From contig CAZECM010000009.1 in assembly GCA_964510785.1 (NCBI GenBank), forward strand, positions 1 to 64,000: a DNA stretch of 64,000 bases, read 5' to 3'. The stretch is from JAAYZM01 sp964510785. GTDB taxonomy: Bacteria; Actinomycetota; Actinomycetes; Actinomycetales; Cellulomonadaceae. The position numbers and the translations under genes were made by a program. The stretch's first letter is position 1; every line of letters starts with the position of its first letter. The notes beneath the pieces were generated by a model. The model did no database searches, was not told the DNA's origin, and worked only from the letters and a program-made list of their open reading frames with translations. Shown one piece after another: positions 24,412 through 37,000 of this stretch.

Positions 24412-24655
24412 CACGAACCGCGGCGGGAGAGTCCTCTCCCGCTGAGCCCCCACCTAGGGGCACGACGGCGAGGCGCCGAAGGAGCAACCCTCCCCGGGAA
24501 TCTCTCAGGCCCACGTACCGCCGCGGCGAGGCACATCTGGAAAGCGGCCGCCCACGCGGCCCACCGACGGTGCAAGCCACCGCCACCGCGCCCACCCGGC
24601 GCGGGAGCGGCAGGCAAAACTCTCAGGTCGACGCCTCGCGTCGGATGACAGATCG
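24412..24655 (+). promoter_or_regulatory. Tandem glycine riboswitch
   Basis: The 418-bp leader of gcvP shows two glycine aptamers. The first (about 24412-24528) has GCGGGAGAGTC, GCCGAAGGAGCAA and TCTCTCAGGC. The second (about 24530-24650) has TCTGGAAAGCGG, GACGGTGCAAGCC and ACTCTCAGG, then GATGACAGATCGGGGAG. Both repeat the conserved CTCTCAGG core. This class switches on glycine-cleavage genes when glycine is high. The gene order riboswitch-gcvP-gcvT-gcvH supports the call. Ends are approximate. Confidence 0.9.
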
Positions 24656-24695
24656 GGGAGGTCCTCCGAAACCCCGGACCCCTGGAGCCCAGCCC

Positions 24696-27721
<3,026 letters not shown>

Positions 27722-27725
<4 letters not shown>

Positions 27726-28861
27726 CCGCCCCCACCTCCCCGCTGCTCGACGAGCACGTCGCTCTCGGCGCCACGCTCACGGACTTCGCCGGCTGGCAGA
27801 TGCCGCTGCGCTACACCTCGGACATCGCGGAGCACCAGGCCGTGCGCCAGGCCGCCGGGCTCTTCGACCTGTCGCACATGGGCGAGATCGCCGTCGTCGG
27901 GCCCCAGGCCGCCCGCGCCCTCGACCACGCGCTCGTGGGCAACCTGACCGCGCTCGCCGTCGGCCGCGCGCGCTACTCGATGCTGTGCCAGCCCGACGGC
28001 GCGGTGATCGACGACGTCGTGGTGTACCGCCTGGCCGAGGAGCGGTTCCTCGTCGTGGCCAACGCGTCGAACGCCGCTGTCGTGCTCGCCGAGCTCGTCG
28101 AGCGGGCGGCTGGCTTCCAGGCGCAGGTGATCGACATGTCGCTCGAGACCGCCCTCGTCGCCGTCCAGGGACCGCGCGCGCTCGAGATCGTGAGCCTCGT
28201 CGCGCCCGGTCAGCACGGGGTGCTCGAGGGCATGCCGTACTACGCCTCGGCGACGGTGCGCGTGCTCGGCCAGGACGTGCTCGTCTCGCGCACGGGCTAC
28301 ACGGGTGAGGACGGCTTCGAGCTCTACGTGCCGAACACGCTCGCCGCACCGCTGTGGCGCGCCCTCCTCGAGGCCGGCACGCCCCTCGGCCTCGTCCCGG
28401 CCGGGCTCGCCGCGCGCGACTCGCTGCGTCTCGAGGCGGGGATGCCGCTCTACGGCAACGAGCTCGACCGCACCACGACCCCGTTCGAGGCGGGCCTCGG
28501 GCGTGTGGTGAAGCTCGACAAGACCGACGACGACGGCGCCCCGCTCGACTTCGTGGGCCGTGCGGCGCTCGAGTCGCGCAAGGGTGCCCAGCCCGCCCGC
28601 GTGCTCGTCGGCCTGCAGGGTCTCGGTCGCCGGGCGGCGCGCGCCGGGTACCCCGTGGTGCGGGGCAGCGGGGCGGACGCCGTCGTCGTCGGCACCGTGA
28701 CCTCTGGCGCTCCGTCACCCACGCTCGGCTACCCTGTCGCGCTCGCCTACGTCACGCCGGAGGTGGGCGCGGAGGGCACGGAGCTCGGAGTGGACGTGCG
28801 CGGTCGCGCCGAACCGTTCCGTGTGGTGCGCTATCCGTTCTACCGTCGTTCCCAGGACTGA
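27722..28861 (+). CDS. gcvT: Aminomethyltransferase, T protein of glycine cleavage
   Basis: This 379-aa enzyme moves the methylene group from aminomethyl-lipoyl-GcvH to tetrahydrofolate and releases ammonia. It shows the N-terminal FAGWQMPLRYTSDIAEHQAVR, FDLSHMGEI, SRTGYTGEDGFELYVP and LRLEAGMPLYGNEL motifs, and a C-terminal beta-barrel ending VRYPFYRR. ATG 27722 overlaps the gcvP stop (ATGA) and has GAAGGAG upstream inside gcvP. Length is normal. Confidence 0.96.
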
Positions 28862-28884
28862 CCCACCACCCGAAGGAGATCCGC

Positions 28885-29256
28885 ATGGCCACGTTCCCCG
28901 CACACCTGCGCTACACCGCCGAGCACGAGTGGATCGACGACTCGATCCCCACCACGATCGGCATCACCGACACGGCCACCGAGGCGCTCGGCGACATCGT
29001 GTACCTCGAGCTGCCGTCCGTGGGTGAGGACATCGTCGCGGGCGCCGTCATCGGCGAGGTGGAGTCCACGAAGTCGGTCTCTGAGCTCTTCTCGCCCGTC
29101 TCGGGCATCGTCACGGAGGTCAACCAGGCGGCCATCGACGACCCCTCGATCGTCAACGCCGACCCGTACGGCGACGGCTGGCTCATGAAGGTGCAGGTCA
29201 GCGCCGAGGGAGAGCTTCTCGACGCCGACGCGTACGAGGCACTCGCCCAGGGGTAA
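28885..29256 (+). CDS. gcvH: Glycine cleavage system H protein
   Basis: This 123-aa lipoyl carrier shuttles the aminomethyl group between GcvP, GcvT and the L protein. The lipoylation site is Lys63 in GEVESTKSVSELFSPVSG. GAAGGAG precedes the ATG, 23 bases after gcvT. It ends the operon. A 6-bp stem (29267-29272 with 29285-29290) follows but is a weak terminator. Confidence 0.96.
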   Translation: MATFPAHLRYTAEHEWIDDSIPTTIGITDTATEALGDIVYLELPSVGEDIVAGAVIGEVESTKSVSELFSPVSGIVTEVNQAAIDDPSIVNADPYGDGWLMKVQVSAEGELLDADAYEALAQG

Positions 29257-29388
29257 CCTGCAGAGAACCCACATGGGAAAAATCGTGGGTGAGAATCGCG
29301 TCATGACTGGACCACTCGGCCCTCTCTTTAGGTGAAGGCACTCGCTGCGGACCCCCACAACCTGGTCCGCCGCACTACGGGAGGTTGT

Positions 29389-29631
29389 ATGTCCGCTATC
29401 ACGCTGAGTCCCACGGATCGGGACCACGTCGTCTATGTGGAGCCGCTGACGCGCCGGGAGAAGGTGGTCCTCTCGCGGCTCTCGGAGAACTCGACCCTGG
29501 AGGAGCTCGCCGCTGAGCTCTTCGTCTCGCGCAACACGGTCAAGTCGCAGGTCCGATCCGTCTATCGCAAGATCGGTGTCTCGACCCGTGCCGAGGCCGT
29601 CGCCTGGGCCAAGGAGGCCGGTCTCCGCTGA
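29389..29631 (+). CDS. Stand-alone LuxR-type HTH protein
   Basis: An 80-aa protein that is only a LuxR/GerE DNA-binding domain: LTRREKVVLSRLSENSTLEELAAELFVSRNTVKSQVRSVYRKIGVSTRAEAVAWAKEAGL. No receiver or sensor domain is attached. ATG 29389 has GGGAGG five bases upstream. A 7-bp stem GCGGACC (29347-29353) with 29364-29370 lies in the leader just before this site. It sits alone after the gcv operon and before a Nudix gene. Stand-alone domains of this kind act as small regulators in actinobacteria; the target is unknown. Confidence 0.85.
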   Translation: MSAITLSPTDRDHVVYVEPLTRREKVVLSRLSENSTLEELAAELFVSRNTVKSQVRSVYRKIGVSTRAEAVAWAKEAGLR

Positions 29632-29696
29632 CCTGCCCCCCGCCCAGCTGGTGGCCCGACTCCCATGGCAGCGTGTCCACCTGAGAAACTGCGCGC

Positions 29697-30116
29697 ATGC
29701 TGCATGCCGAGACGCGCACCCTCGTGGTCGCCGGGGCGGTCGTCGACCACCTCGACGTACCGACGATGCTGCTCGCGGCACGCCGTGCCAAGCCCGTCTC
29801 GCTCGCCGGCCGGTGGGAGTTCCCCGGGGGCAAGGTCGAACCCGGTGAGGAACCCCGCGACGCATTGCACCGCGAACTCGCCGAGGAGCTCGGGGTTGCG
29901 GTCACCCTGGGCCGCGAGCACGTCGGGCCCGACGACGGCGCCTGGATCCTCTCTGAGAAGTACGTGATGCGGCTCTGGCTCGCGACCGTGGCGTCCGGAG
30001 AACCGGCACCTCTCGTCGAGCACGACGAGCTGCGCTGGCTCGGCCAGGGGCAGTGGCTCTCCGTCCCGTGGCTCGACGCCGACGTCCGCATCGTCGAGGC
30101 CCTCGCGACCAGCTGA
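29697..30116 (+). CDS. Nudix hydrolase, MutT-like
   Basis: This 139-aa protein carries a full Nudix box at residues 44-67 (GGKVEPGEEPRDALHRELAEELGV, pattern GX5EX7REUXEEXGU). WEFPGGKVEPGE and the short length resemble MutT/CTP pyrophosphohydrolases that clear oxidised or non-canonical nucleoside triphosphates. The substrate cannot be fixed from sequence. No clear Shine-Dalgarno precedes ATG 29697, so translation may be leaderless. It converges with metE across repeat array B. Confidence 0.88.
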   Translation: MLHAETRTLVVAGAVVDHLDVPTMLLAARRAKPVSLAGRWEFPGGKVEPGEEPRDALHRELAEELGVAVTLGREHVGPDDGAWILSEKYVMRLWLATVASGEPAPLVEHDELRWLGQGQWLSVPWLDADVRIVEALATS

Positions 30117-30128
30117 CTTCCCACCCGT

Positions 30129-30238
30129 CGAGGTAGTGACGATCCCCCGAGGTAGTGACGGCGGTCGCGAAGTAGAGAGGTCGGTAGCCTCTCGTTCGCG
30201 ATCGCCGTCTCTATCTCGCGACGTACGTCTCTACTTCG
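30129..30238. repeat. Intergenic repeat array B (CGAGGTAG units)
   Basis: The largest array has three direct 13-base units (30129-30141 and 30148-30160, both CGAGGTAGTGACG; 30168-30180, CGAAGTAGAGAGG) facing two inverted units (30206-30218 and 30226-30238, reverse strand CGAGATAGAGACG and CGAAGTAGAGACG). It fills the 143-bp space between the convergent Nudix and metE genes and could fold into a long imperfect hairpin serving as terminator. Confidence 0.7.
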
Positions 30239-30259
30239 GCGGGGTGGGGAGGTGGGGGG

Positions 30260-32596
30260 TTAGCGGGGGTTGCTTGCGAGCAACGACGCGCGGGTCTCTT
30301 CGGCGGCGGCGACGACGTTGCGCAGCGACGCCTCGACCTCGGCGTAGCCGCGGGTCTTGAGGCCGCAGTCCGGGTTGACCCACAGCTTGGCGGGGTCCAC
30401 GGAGCGCACGGCGGCCTCGAGGAGCGACGCGACCTCGTCCTGCGAGGGCACGCGCGGCGAGTGGATGTCATACACGCCCGGCCCGATCCCGCGCTCGTAG
30501 CCCTGCGCCGCGATGTCCTCGAGGATCTCCATCTTCGAGCGCGCCGCCTCGATGGACGTCACGTCCGCGTCGAGCGCGTCGATCGCCCCGAACACGGCCC
30601 CGAACTCGGAGTAGCACAGGTGCGTGTGGATCTGCGTGTCCGGCCGCACCCCGGAGGTCGCGAGCCGGAACGAGCGCACGGCCCAGTCGAGGTAGGCCGC
30701 CTGGGCGGAGGCGTCGAGCGGCAGCAGCTCCCGCAGCGCCGGCTCGTCGACCTGCACCACGGCGATCCCGGCCGCCTCGAGGTCGACGATCTCGTCTCGC
30801 AGCGCGAGCGCCACCTGCGCCGCGGTGTCCGCGAGCGGCTGGTCGTCGCGCACGAAGGACCACGCGAGGATCGTCACCGGCCCGGTCAGCATGCCCTTGA
30901 CGGGCCTGTCCGTGAGCGACGCCGTGTACGCGGACCACTCCACCGTGAAGGGTGCCGGTCGTGACACGTCCCCCCACAGCAGCGAGGGCCGCGTGCACCG
31001 CGAGCCGTAGGACTGCACCCAGCCGTGCGCCGTGACCGCGAAGCCGTCGAAGTTCTCCGCGAAGTACTGCACCATGTCGTTGCGCTCCGGCTCGCCGTGC
31101 ACGATGACATCGAGCCCGATCTCCTCCTGCAGCGCGACCACGTGGCGGATCTCGGCGCGCATCGCCTCGGCGTAGTCGGCGTCGGACAGCTCGCCACGCA
31201 CGTTCGCCGCGCGGGCCTTGCGGATCTCGCCCGTCTGCGGGAACGACCCGATCGTCGTGGTCGGCAGCGGCGGGAGGCCGAGCCGGGTGCGCTGCGCGGC
31301 GGACCGCTCCGCGAAGTCACCGCGTCGGGCGTCGGCGTCCGTCAGTGCGGCGACGCGCGCACGGACAGGATCGACGACGACGCCGGTCGCCCGGGCACGT
31401 GCGGCCAGCGCGGCCCGGGACTCGGTCACGGCGTCGGCGATCGCTGCGCCGCCCTCGGTGAGCCCTCGGCCCAGCGTCACGAGCGCCCCGACCTTCTGGT
31501 CAGCGAACGCGAGCCACGAGCGCAGCCCGGCGTCCAGACCGGTCTCGAGCTCGACGTCGTGCGGCACGTGCTGCAGCGAGCACGACGACGCCGCCGCGAT
31601 GCCCGCGGTCGTGAGGGTCTCGATGCACGCGAGCCGCTCGGCGGCCAGGCCGAGGTCCTCGCGCCAGACGTTGCGACCGTTCAGGACCCCGCCCACGAGC
31701 ACCTTCGTCTCGAGGCCAGGCACGGCACCGGGCACGCGACCGCGCACGAGGTCGAACGCGATCCCCTCGACCGGGCTGGCTGCAAGGGTCGCGAGCCCGG
31801 CGTCGGTGAGCTGCCCGAACGGCGTCGTCACGAGGATCGCCGGCCGTACGGACTGCGCGCCGAGGAACCCGTAGGCCCGCTCGGCCGCACGCTCGAGCTC
31901 CGCGCGCGACGTGCCCGTCGCGTCCGAGACGAGGGCCGGCTCGTCGAACTGGACCCAGGTCGCCCCGGCGGCGGCGAGCTCACGCAGCAGCTCCGCGTAC
32001 GCGACGAGCAGGTCGTCGAGGCGGCGCAGGGGCGCGAAGCCGTCGGGCGAACCGGCCGCGGCCTTCGCGAGGGCGAGGAACGTCACGGGGCCGACGACGA
32101 CGGGGCGCGTGAGGATGCCGTCCTCGCGCCCCTCGACGAACTCGTCGACGACCCGGCGCCCGGCAAGGGAGAAGCTCGTCGTCGGCGAGATCTCCGGGAC
32201 GAGGTAGTGGTAGTTGGTGTCGAACCACTTCGTCATCTCGAGGGGCAGCTGGTCGCCCGCACCACGGGCCAGCACGGAGTACGCGGCGAGGTCGAGGCCG
32301 CCGTCGGACACGAGTCCTGCGAAACGTTCCGGCACTGCACCGAAGGTGACCGCGGCGTCGAGCACCTGGTCGTAGAACGAGAAGTCGCTCGGGATCGCGG
32401 GGACGTCCGTGGCGAGCCCCAGCGTGGCGAGGCGCGCGCGGTTGGTCCGGCGCAGCTCCGCGGCCGCGGACTCGAGCTCGGCCTCGGTGGACCGGCCCGC
32501 CCAGAACGACTCGAGGGCGCGCTTGAGCTCGCGGCGGGGGCCGATGCGCGGGTAGCCGAGGATCGTCGCGGCGGGGAATGCGGGGGTGGTGGTCAC
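30260..32596 (-). CDS. metE: Cobalamin-independent methionine synthase
   Basis: This 778-aa enzyme transfers the methyl group of 5-methyltetrahydropteroyl-triglutamate to homocysteine. It has the duplicated barrel layout, the N-terminal LGYPRIGPRRELKRALESFW, the substrate loop TTIGSFPQTGEIRKARA, and the zinc-site motifs HTHLCYSEF and VNPDCGLKTRGY. GTG 32596 overlaps the metF stop (GTGA), so it is translated from the metF-metE message under the upstream riboswitch. Length and motifs are fully typical. Confidence 0.96.
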   Translation of the reverse strand: MTTTPAFPAATILGYPRIGPRRELKRALESFWAGRSTEAELESAAAELRRTNRARLATLGLATDVPAIPSDFSFYDQVLDAAVTFGAVPERFAGLVSDGGLDLAAYSVLARGAGDQLPLEMTKWFDTNYHYLVPEISPTTSFSLAGRRVVDEFVEGREDGILTRPVVVGPVTFLALAKAAAGSPDGFAPLRRLDDLLVAYAELLRELAAAGATWVQFDEPALVSDATGTSRAELERAAERAYGFLGAQSVRPAILVTTPFGQLTDAGLATLAASPVEGIAFDLVRGRVPGAVPGLETKVLVGGVLNGRNVWREDLGLAAERLACIETLTTAGIAAASSCSLQHVPHDVELETGLDAGLRSWLAFADQKVGALVTLGRGLTEGGAAIADAVTESRAALAARARATGVVVDPVRARVAALTDADARRGDFAERSAAQRTRLGLPPLPTTTIGSFPQTGEIRKARAANVRGELSDADYAEAMRAEIRHVVALQEEIGLDVIVHGEPERNDMVQYFAENFDGFAVTAHGWVQSYGSRCTRPSLLWGDVSRPAPFTVEWSAYTASLTDRPVKGMLTGPVTILAWSFVRDDQPLADTAAQVALALRDEIVDLEAAGIAVVQVDEPALRELLPLDASAQAAYLDWAVRSFRLATSGVRPDTQIHTHLCYSEFGAVFGAIDALDADVTSIEAARSKMEILEDIAAQGYERGIGPGVYDIHSPRVPSQDEVASLLEAAVRSVDPAKLWVNPDCGLKTRGYAEVEASLRNVVAAAEETRASLLASNPR

Positions 32597-33528
32597 AGGA
32601 TGTCCTTCGTGGTGGTGGTGCTGGGCAGGAGGTCGACGGCGTCGAGCAGGTCGAGCGCCGCCTCGTGGCGGTTGAACGTGTAGAGGTGGATGCCGGGGGC
32701 GCCGCCGTCGAGCACGGCCCGGACGAGCTCGGCCGTGGCGCGCACACCGGCGCGGTGGCGTGCCACGTCGTCGTCGGCGGAGGCGAGGAGTGCGAGCAGC
32801 TCGGACGGGACGGGCACCCCGGTGAGCTCTTGGACGCGCAGCAGGCGGGCGGGGCTCGTGGCCGGGATGATGCCCGGGATGATCGGGATCCGCACGCCGG
32901 CCCGGCGCGCCTCGCCCACGAGCTCGAGGTAGGACTCGGCGTCGAAGAAGAGCTGCGTGATCGCGAAGTCGGCGCCCGCGGACTGCTTGTCGAGCAGCGC
33001 CTGGATGTCCTGCGCGCGCGAGGAGCCGGCGCCGTGGTTACCGCGCGGGAAGGCGGCGACGGCGATCGACAGGGGGCGGACCGTCGCGCGCACGAACTGG
33101 GCGGGGGACTGGGCGCAGCGACGGGCCTCGATCTGGCGCAGCATCGTCACGAGCTCGGCTGCGGTGCGCAGCCCGTCGGGGTGCGCGTGCCAGCCCGCGC
33201 CCGGGGAAGGCGGGTCGCCGCGCAGCGCGAGGAAGGAGCGTACCCCGGCGTCGAGGAACTCCTCGACGACGGCGGCGATCTCGGCCCGGGACGTCGCGAC
33301 GCAGGTCAGGTGCGCGATCGGGTTGAGCGACGTCTCGGCGAGGATCCGGGACACGAGCGCTCGCGTGGTCTCACGGGTGGAGCCCGAGGCGCCGTAGGTG
33401 ACCGACACGAAGTCGGGGCGTGCCGCCTCGAGGTGCCGCACGGTGTCCCACAGCCGGGGCGCGGCACCGACGTCGCGCGGCGGGAAGAGCTCGAACGAGA
33501 CCGTGGGTCTCTCTGTCGCGGGACTCAT
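32593..33528 (-). CDS. metF: 5,10-methylenetetrahydrofolate reductase
   Basis: This 311-aa flavoprotein makes the 5-methyltetrahydrofolate used by MetE. It shows SFELFPPRD, DFVSVTYGASGSTRETT, PIAHLTCVATSR, FLALRGDPP and ADFAITQLFFD, all family landmarks. ATG 33528 gives the usual N-terminus; a GTG at 33543 would add five residues. It is the first gene of metF-metE, about 30 bases after the S-box riboswitch. Confidence 0.95.
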   Translation of the reverse strand: MSPATERPTVSFELFPPRDVGAAPRLWDTVRHLEAARPDFVSVTYGASGSTRETTRALVSRILAETSLNPIAHLTCVATSRAEIAAVVEEFLDAGVRSFLALRGDPPSPGAGWHAHPDGLRTAAELVTMLRQIEARRCAQSPAQFVRATVRPLSIAVAAFPRGNHGAGSSRAQDIQALLDKQSAGADFAITQLFFDAESYLELVGEARRAGVRIPIIPGIIPATSPARLLRVQELTGVPVPSELLALLASADDDVARHRAGVRATAELVRAVLDGGAPGIHLYTFNRHEAALDLLDAVDLLPSTTTTKDIL

Positions 33529-33559
33529 GCCGCGACCGCCCACTGGTCACACCGGGTAC

Positions 33560-33655
33560 AGCCGTCCATCGGACCTCTCCATCGGTCCTGGCGGAAGCAC
33601 CCTCACCCTTGCGGGGGGTTGCTGCGACGTCAACGAGCCAGGTCTCTCGGTCGCT
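33560..33655 (-). promoter_or_regulatory. S-box (SAM-I clan) riboswitch before metF-metE
   Basis: Read on the minus strand the leader contains CTGGCTCGTTGACGTC, then GCAGCAACC, a short GC hairpin, and AGGGTGCTTCCGCCAGGA followed by CCGATGGAGAGG. These match the order of S-box cores (ctggcc..tga, ggCAACC, GGTGCT..TTCC, GATGaG). The place before metF fits repression by S-adenosylmethionine. Class I and class IV cannot be separated by eye; ends are approximate. No other gene was seen in 33529-33734. Confidence 0.78.
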
Positions 33656-33734
33656 CTGGATGGTGGGTCGAGCATATGCCCGTCGAGCGGGGTGGGCCAG
33701 GTAGGTGCTTACTCTGCGAGACGGAGCGGGCTGA

Positions 33735-33905
33735 TCAACCGGCGACGGCGCTGGGACCGGGGTGCCAGTCCTCCGGGGCGGGGACCATGGCGAGGGCGCT
33801 CTCGACCGCGACGAGGATCTCCGCGTCGGGCTCGGTGATGCGCACACCGACGAGCGCGGCGCGCAGCTCGTTCGCCTCGTCCTGGTGCGGCATCCCGGTG
33901 GTCAT
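33735..33905 (-). CDS. Hypothetical 56-aa protein
   Basis: A short reading frame starting MTTGMPHQDEANELRAALVG and ending WHPGPSAVAG. Almost every codon ends in G or C, as in the neighbouring genes, which supports real coding. It lacks a Shine-Dalgarno and may be leaderless (ACTACTCTCCTGTGCC before the ATG). The layout (short helix, then a Trp near the C-terminus) recalls acyl-CoA carboxylase epsilon subunits, but similarity is too weak to name it. Confidence 0.45.
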   Translation of the reverse strand: MTTGMPHQDEANELRAALVGVRITEPDAEILVAVESALAMVPAPEDWHPGPSAVAG

Positions 33906-34020
33906 GGCACAGGAGAGTAGTGGAACCGCCCGGTCTGGCGGGAGTAGGGCGCGCGAAATTCGCCCGGTTGCTCACACTGTGGAATGACGGCATCGATGCG
34001 ATCGCGGCGGGCGCTGCGGC

Positions 34021-37000
34021 CTAGGGTCGCCCGACGACACCGAGCGCCTTGCGGATGCGCTGCGGGGAGACGGGCCCGGGGGTGCCGAGCTGCTGGGCGA
34101 AGAGCGAGACCCGTAGCTCCTCGAGGAGCCAGCGGACCTCGTCGAGGGCGCCGAGCGTGGCCGCCGGGGTGGCGTCGGGGCCGGTCGCCGCGCCGAGCAC
34201 CGCCGTGCGGACCTGCTCGTACTCGCCCATGAGCTCGGTGACCTGCCACGCGAGCGAGGCATCCCGCTCGGGGTTCGCGGCGGCCTTCTCGAGCCGCACG
34301 AGGTCGGCCTTGAGGTAGCGCGCGAGGTTGCCCAGGCGCGCCGAGCCGGTGCGCGACACGAAGCCGTCGCGGAGGAGCCCCGCCGCGTGCGCCTTGACGT
34401 CGGTGCATGTCGCGAGCAGGGCCAACGACGACGACGCCCGCACGGCCGACTCCACCTCCCGCCCCTGCGCGAGCGCCGCCGCGGCGAGGCCGGCGACGGC
34501 GAAGACCTCGTCCTCGAGCCGTTCGCGCACCTCCGCGCGGATCTCGGTGTACGAGGAGGCCGAGCGGACCTCGCTCGCGGGATGTCCGGTGAGGAACCGG
34601 TCGAGCAGGCCGTCGACGGCGGCGAGCTGGAGGTCCGTCACGAGCGCCTCGGTGCTCGAGTACGGGCTCGCCGCGAGGGTGAGGGACTGGGCCGCTGGCC
34701 AGCGGGTCGTGATGCGCTGCGTCGCGAGGCCGACGTCGGCCACGAGCAACCGGCGCAGGCCGCGGCGGTGCGCGTTCGCGGCGGAGTGCGGGTCGCCGAG
34801 CACGCGGATGCCTACGGGGCCGGTGGTCCGGTTGCCGCCGTCGGCCAGATCGAAGAGCGCCGGGTAGCCGTGGACCACGAGCCCGGTCGGCCCCGTGGCG
34901 TCGATGCGCTCGGGGAGCGCGCCGTCGGGCAGATCGCCGGGCCAGCTCCGCAGTCCGTCTCGCTCGAGCGCCGCACGCCCGCTCCCGCCCGGCCCTCCCA
35001 CTTCTGCGGGACGTTGTGCGCGCAACTCGTTCCGCGCGGACGGTTCTGCGGGCACAACGTCCCGCACAACGGGGGGTGAGCCCTCGACGGTGGGGGCGGT
35101 GGAGCTGGTGTCTGGGGTGGAGGTGGTGGTCGGACCCGCGGCCGAGCGGACGGCGGAGCGCACCGCGGCGCGGACGGCGTCCTGGGCGCGGTCCGCGAAC
35201 CGGCGCTGGAGGACGGTGAGGTCCGGGCCCTCGTCCACGAGCACGGCCCGCCGCCCGCCCTCCTCGACGCGGAACGTCACACGCAGGTGTGCCGGCAGCC
35301 GCTCGGGGTCGAAGTCCTCGGGCGACACCATCACCCCGCGCAGCTCGCGCGCGGCCCGGGCGAAGGACTCGCGGAACGAGGGCGCGGCGTCGGCGGCCCG
35401 CACGGTGTCCTCCCAGGACGCGACGTTCGACTCGAGCCACGCGCCGATCTCCCGCGCGACGTCGGGCGCCGGCACGAGCTGCACGCGCACGGGCTTGGGC
35501 AGCGCGCGGATCGTCGCGACCAAGAGCTCGGAGCGCAGTCCGGGCACGAGCCAGTCGAAGCCGTCCGCGCGCACGCGGGGCAGCACCTCGAGCGGGACGT
35601 GCACGGTGACGCCGTCGGCGGCCCTGCCCGGCTCGAACTGGTAGCTCAGCGCGAGCTCGAGCTCGCCCTGCGGCCACACCAGAGGGAAGGCCTCAGCGGA
35701 GACGGTGCCCTCGTCGGGCAGCACGAGCGAGCGTGGCAGGGTGAGCAGCTCAGGCGTCTCGCGACGTGCCGTCTTCCACCACGTGTCGAAGTGCCGGGCC
35801 GAGACGGCCTCGGCGCCCACGCGCTCGTCGTAGAACTCGAAGAGCGCGTCCTCGTCGAGCACGAGATCGCGTCGTCGGGCCCGCGCCTCGAGCCGCTCGG
35901 CCTCCTCGATCAGTGCGCGGTTGTCGTGGAAGAACTGGTGGTGCGTGGTCCACTCGCCCTCGACGAGCGCGTGCCGGAGGAACAGCTCCCGCGCGTGCTC
36001 GGGGTCCACCTTCGCGAGCAGCACGCGCCGCCGCGTCACGATCGGCAGCCCGTACAACAGCACCGACTCGAACACCATGGCTGCGCCCTGCTTCGTGGAC
36101 CAGCTCGGCTCGGAGTAGCTGCGCGTCACGAGGTGCTCACCGAGCTCCTCGGCCCACTCGGGCTTGATCGCCGCGACGTCGCGCGCCCACAGCCGCGAGG
36201 TCTCCACGAGCTCGCCGGCCATGGCCCACGCGGGCGGCTTGCGCACGAGCGCCGAGCCCGGCCAGATCTGGAACCTGACCCCGCGCGCGCCGCGGTACTC
36301 CGCGCGCTGCTTGCGGCGGGGGGCCGACGACGGCGCCCCGCGGGTGCTCTTCCCCACGTCGGTGACCTCGAGCTGCCCGAGCTGGGAGAGCAGGCCCGCG
36401 AGGAGCGAGACGTGGATCCGGTCGGCGTCCCACTCGAGCCGCAGGGTGCCCGCCGCGCCTTGCGGTACGCGCGCGCCGGCCCTCCCTCCCGCGTTGCGGG
36501 ACGTTGTGGGTGCACCGCGTCCCGCAACGGGGCTCTGGGGTGCGTCACGTCCCGCAACGGGGCTTTGGGGTTCGTTGACGCGGGCGCTCGGAGGGTTGAC
36601 GGTGATGCCCACGGACTTGGCCATCGACCGCAGCTGGGCGACGAGGTCCTGCCACTCGCGGATGCGCAGGTAGTGCAGGTGCTCGCCCCGCACGGTCCGG
36701 CGGAACGCGCTGCCCGAGAGGTCGCGCTGCGACGTGCGCAGGTACTCCCAGAGGTTCAGATAGCTCAGGAAGTCGGACGTGGGGTCGGCGAAGCGGGCGT
36801 GCTGCGCGTCGGCGATCTCGCGTTCCTCCGCGGGGCGCTCGCGGGGGTCCTGGATCGACAGGGCGGCGGCGATGACCATGACCTCGCGCGTGACACCGCG
36901 CCGGCCCGCCTCGACGATCATCCGGGCGAGGCGGGGGTCGATGGGCAGCTCGGCAAGGGCCCGACCGGTCGAGGTGAGTCGCTGGCGGCCGTCGTCGTCG

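Noticed and set aside
30129..30238. CRISPR or tRNA-like cluster in array B
   Set aside because: Unit length is 13 bases with direct and inverted copies and short irregular spacing; no cloverleaf or spacer regularity, and no cas genes.
33560..33655. Cobalamin riboswitch before metF-metE
   Set aside because: No B12-box-like sequence was seen; the conserved blocks instead follow the S-box order.
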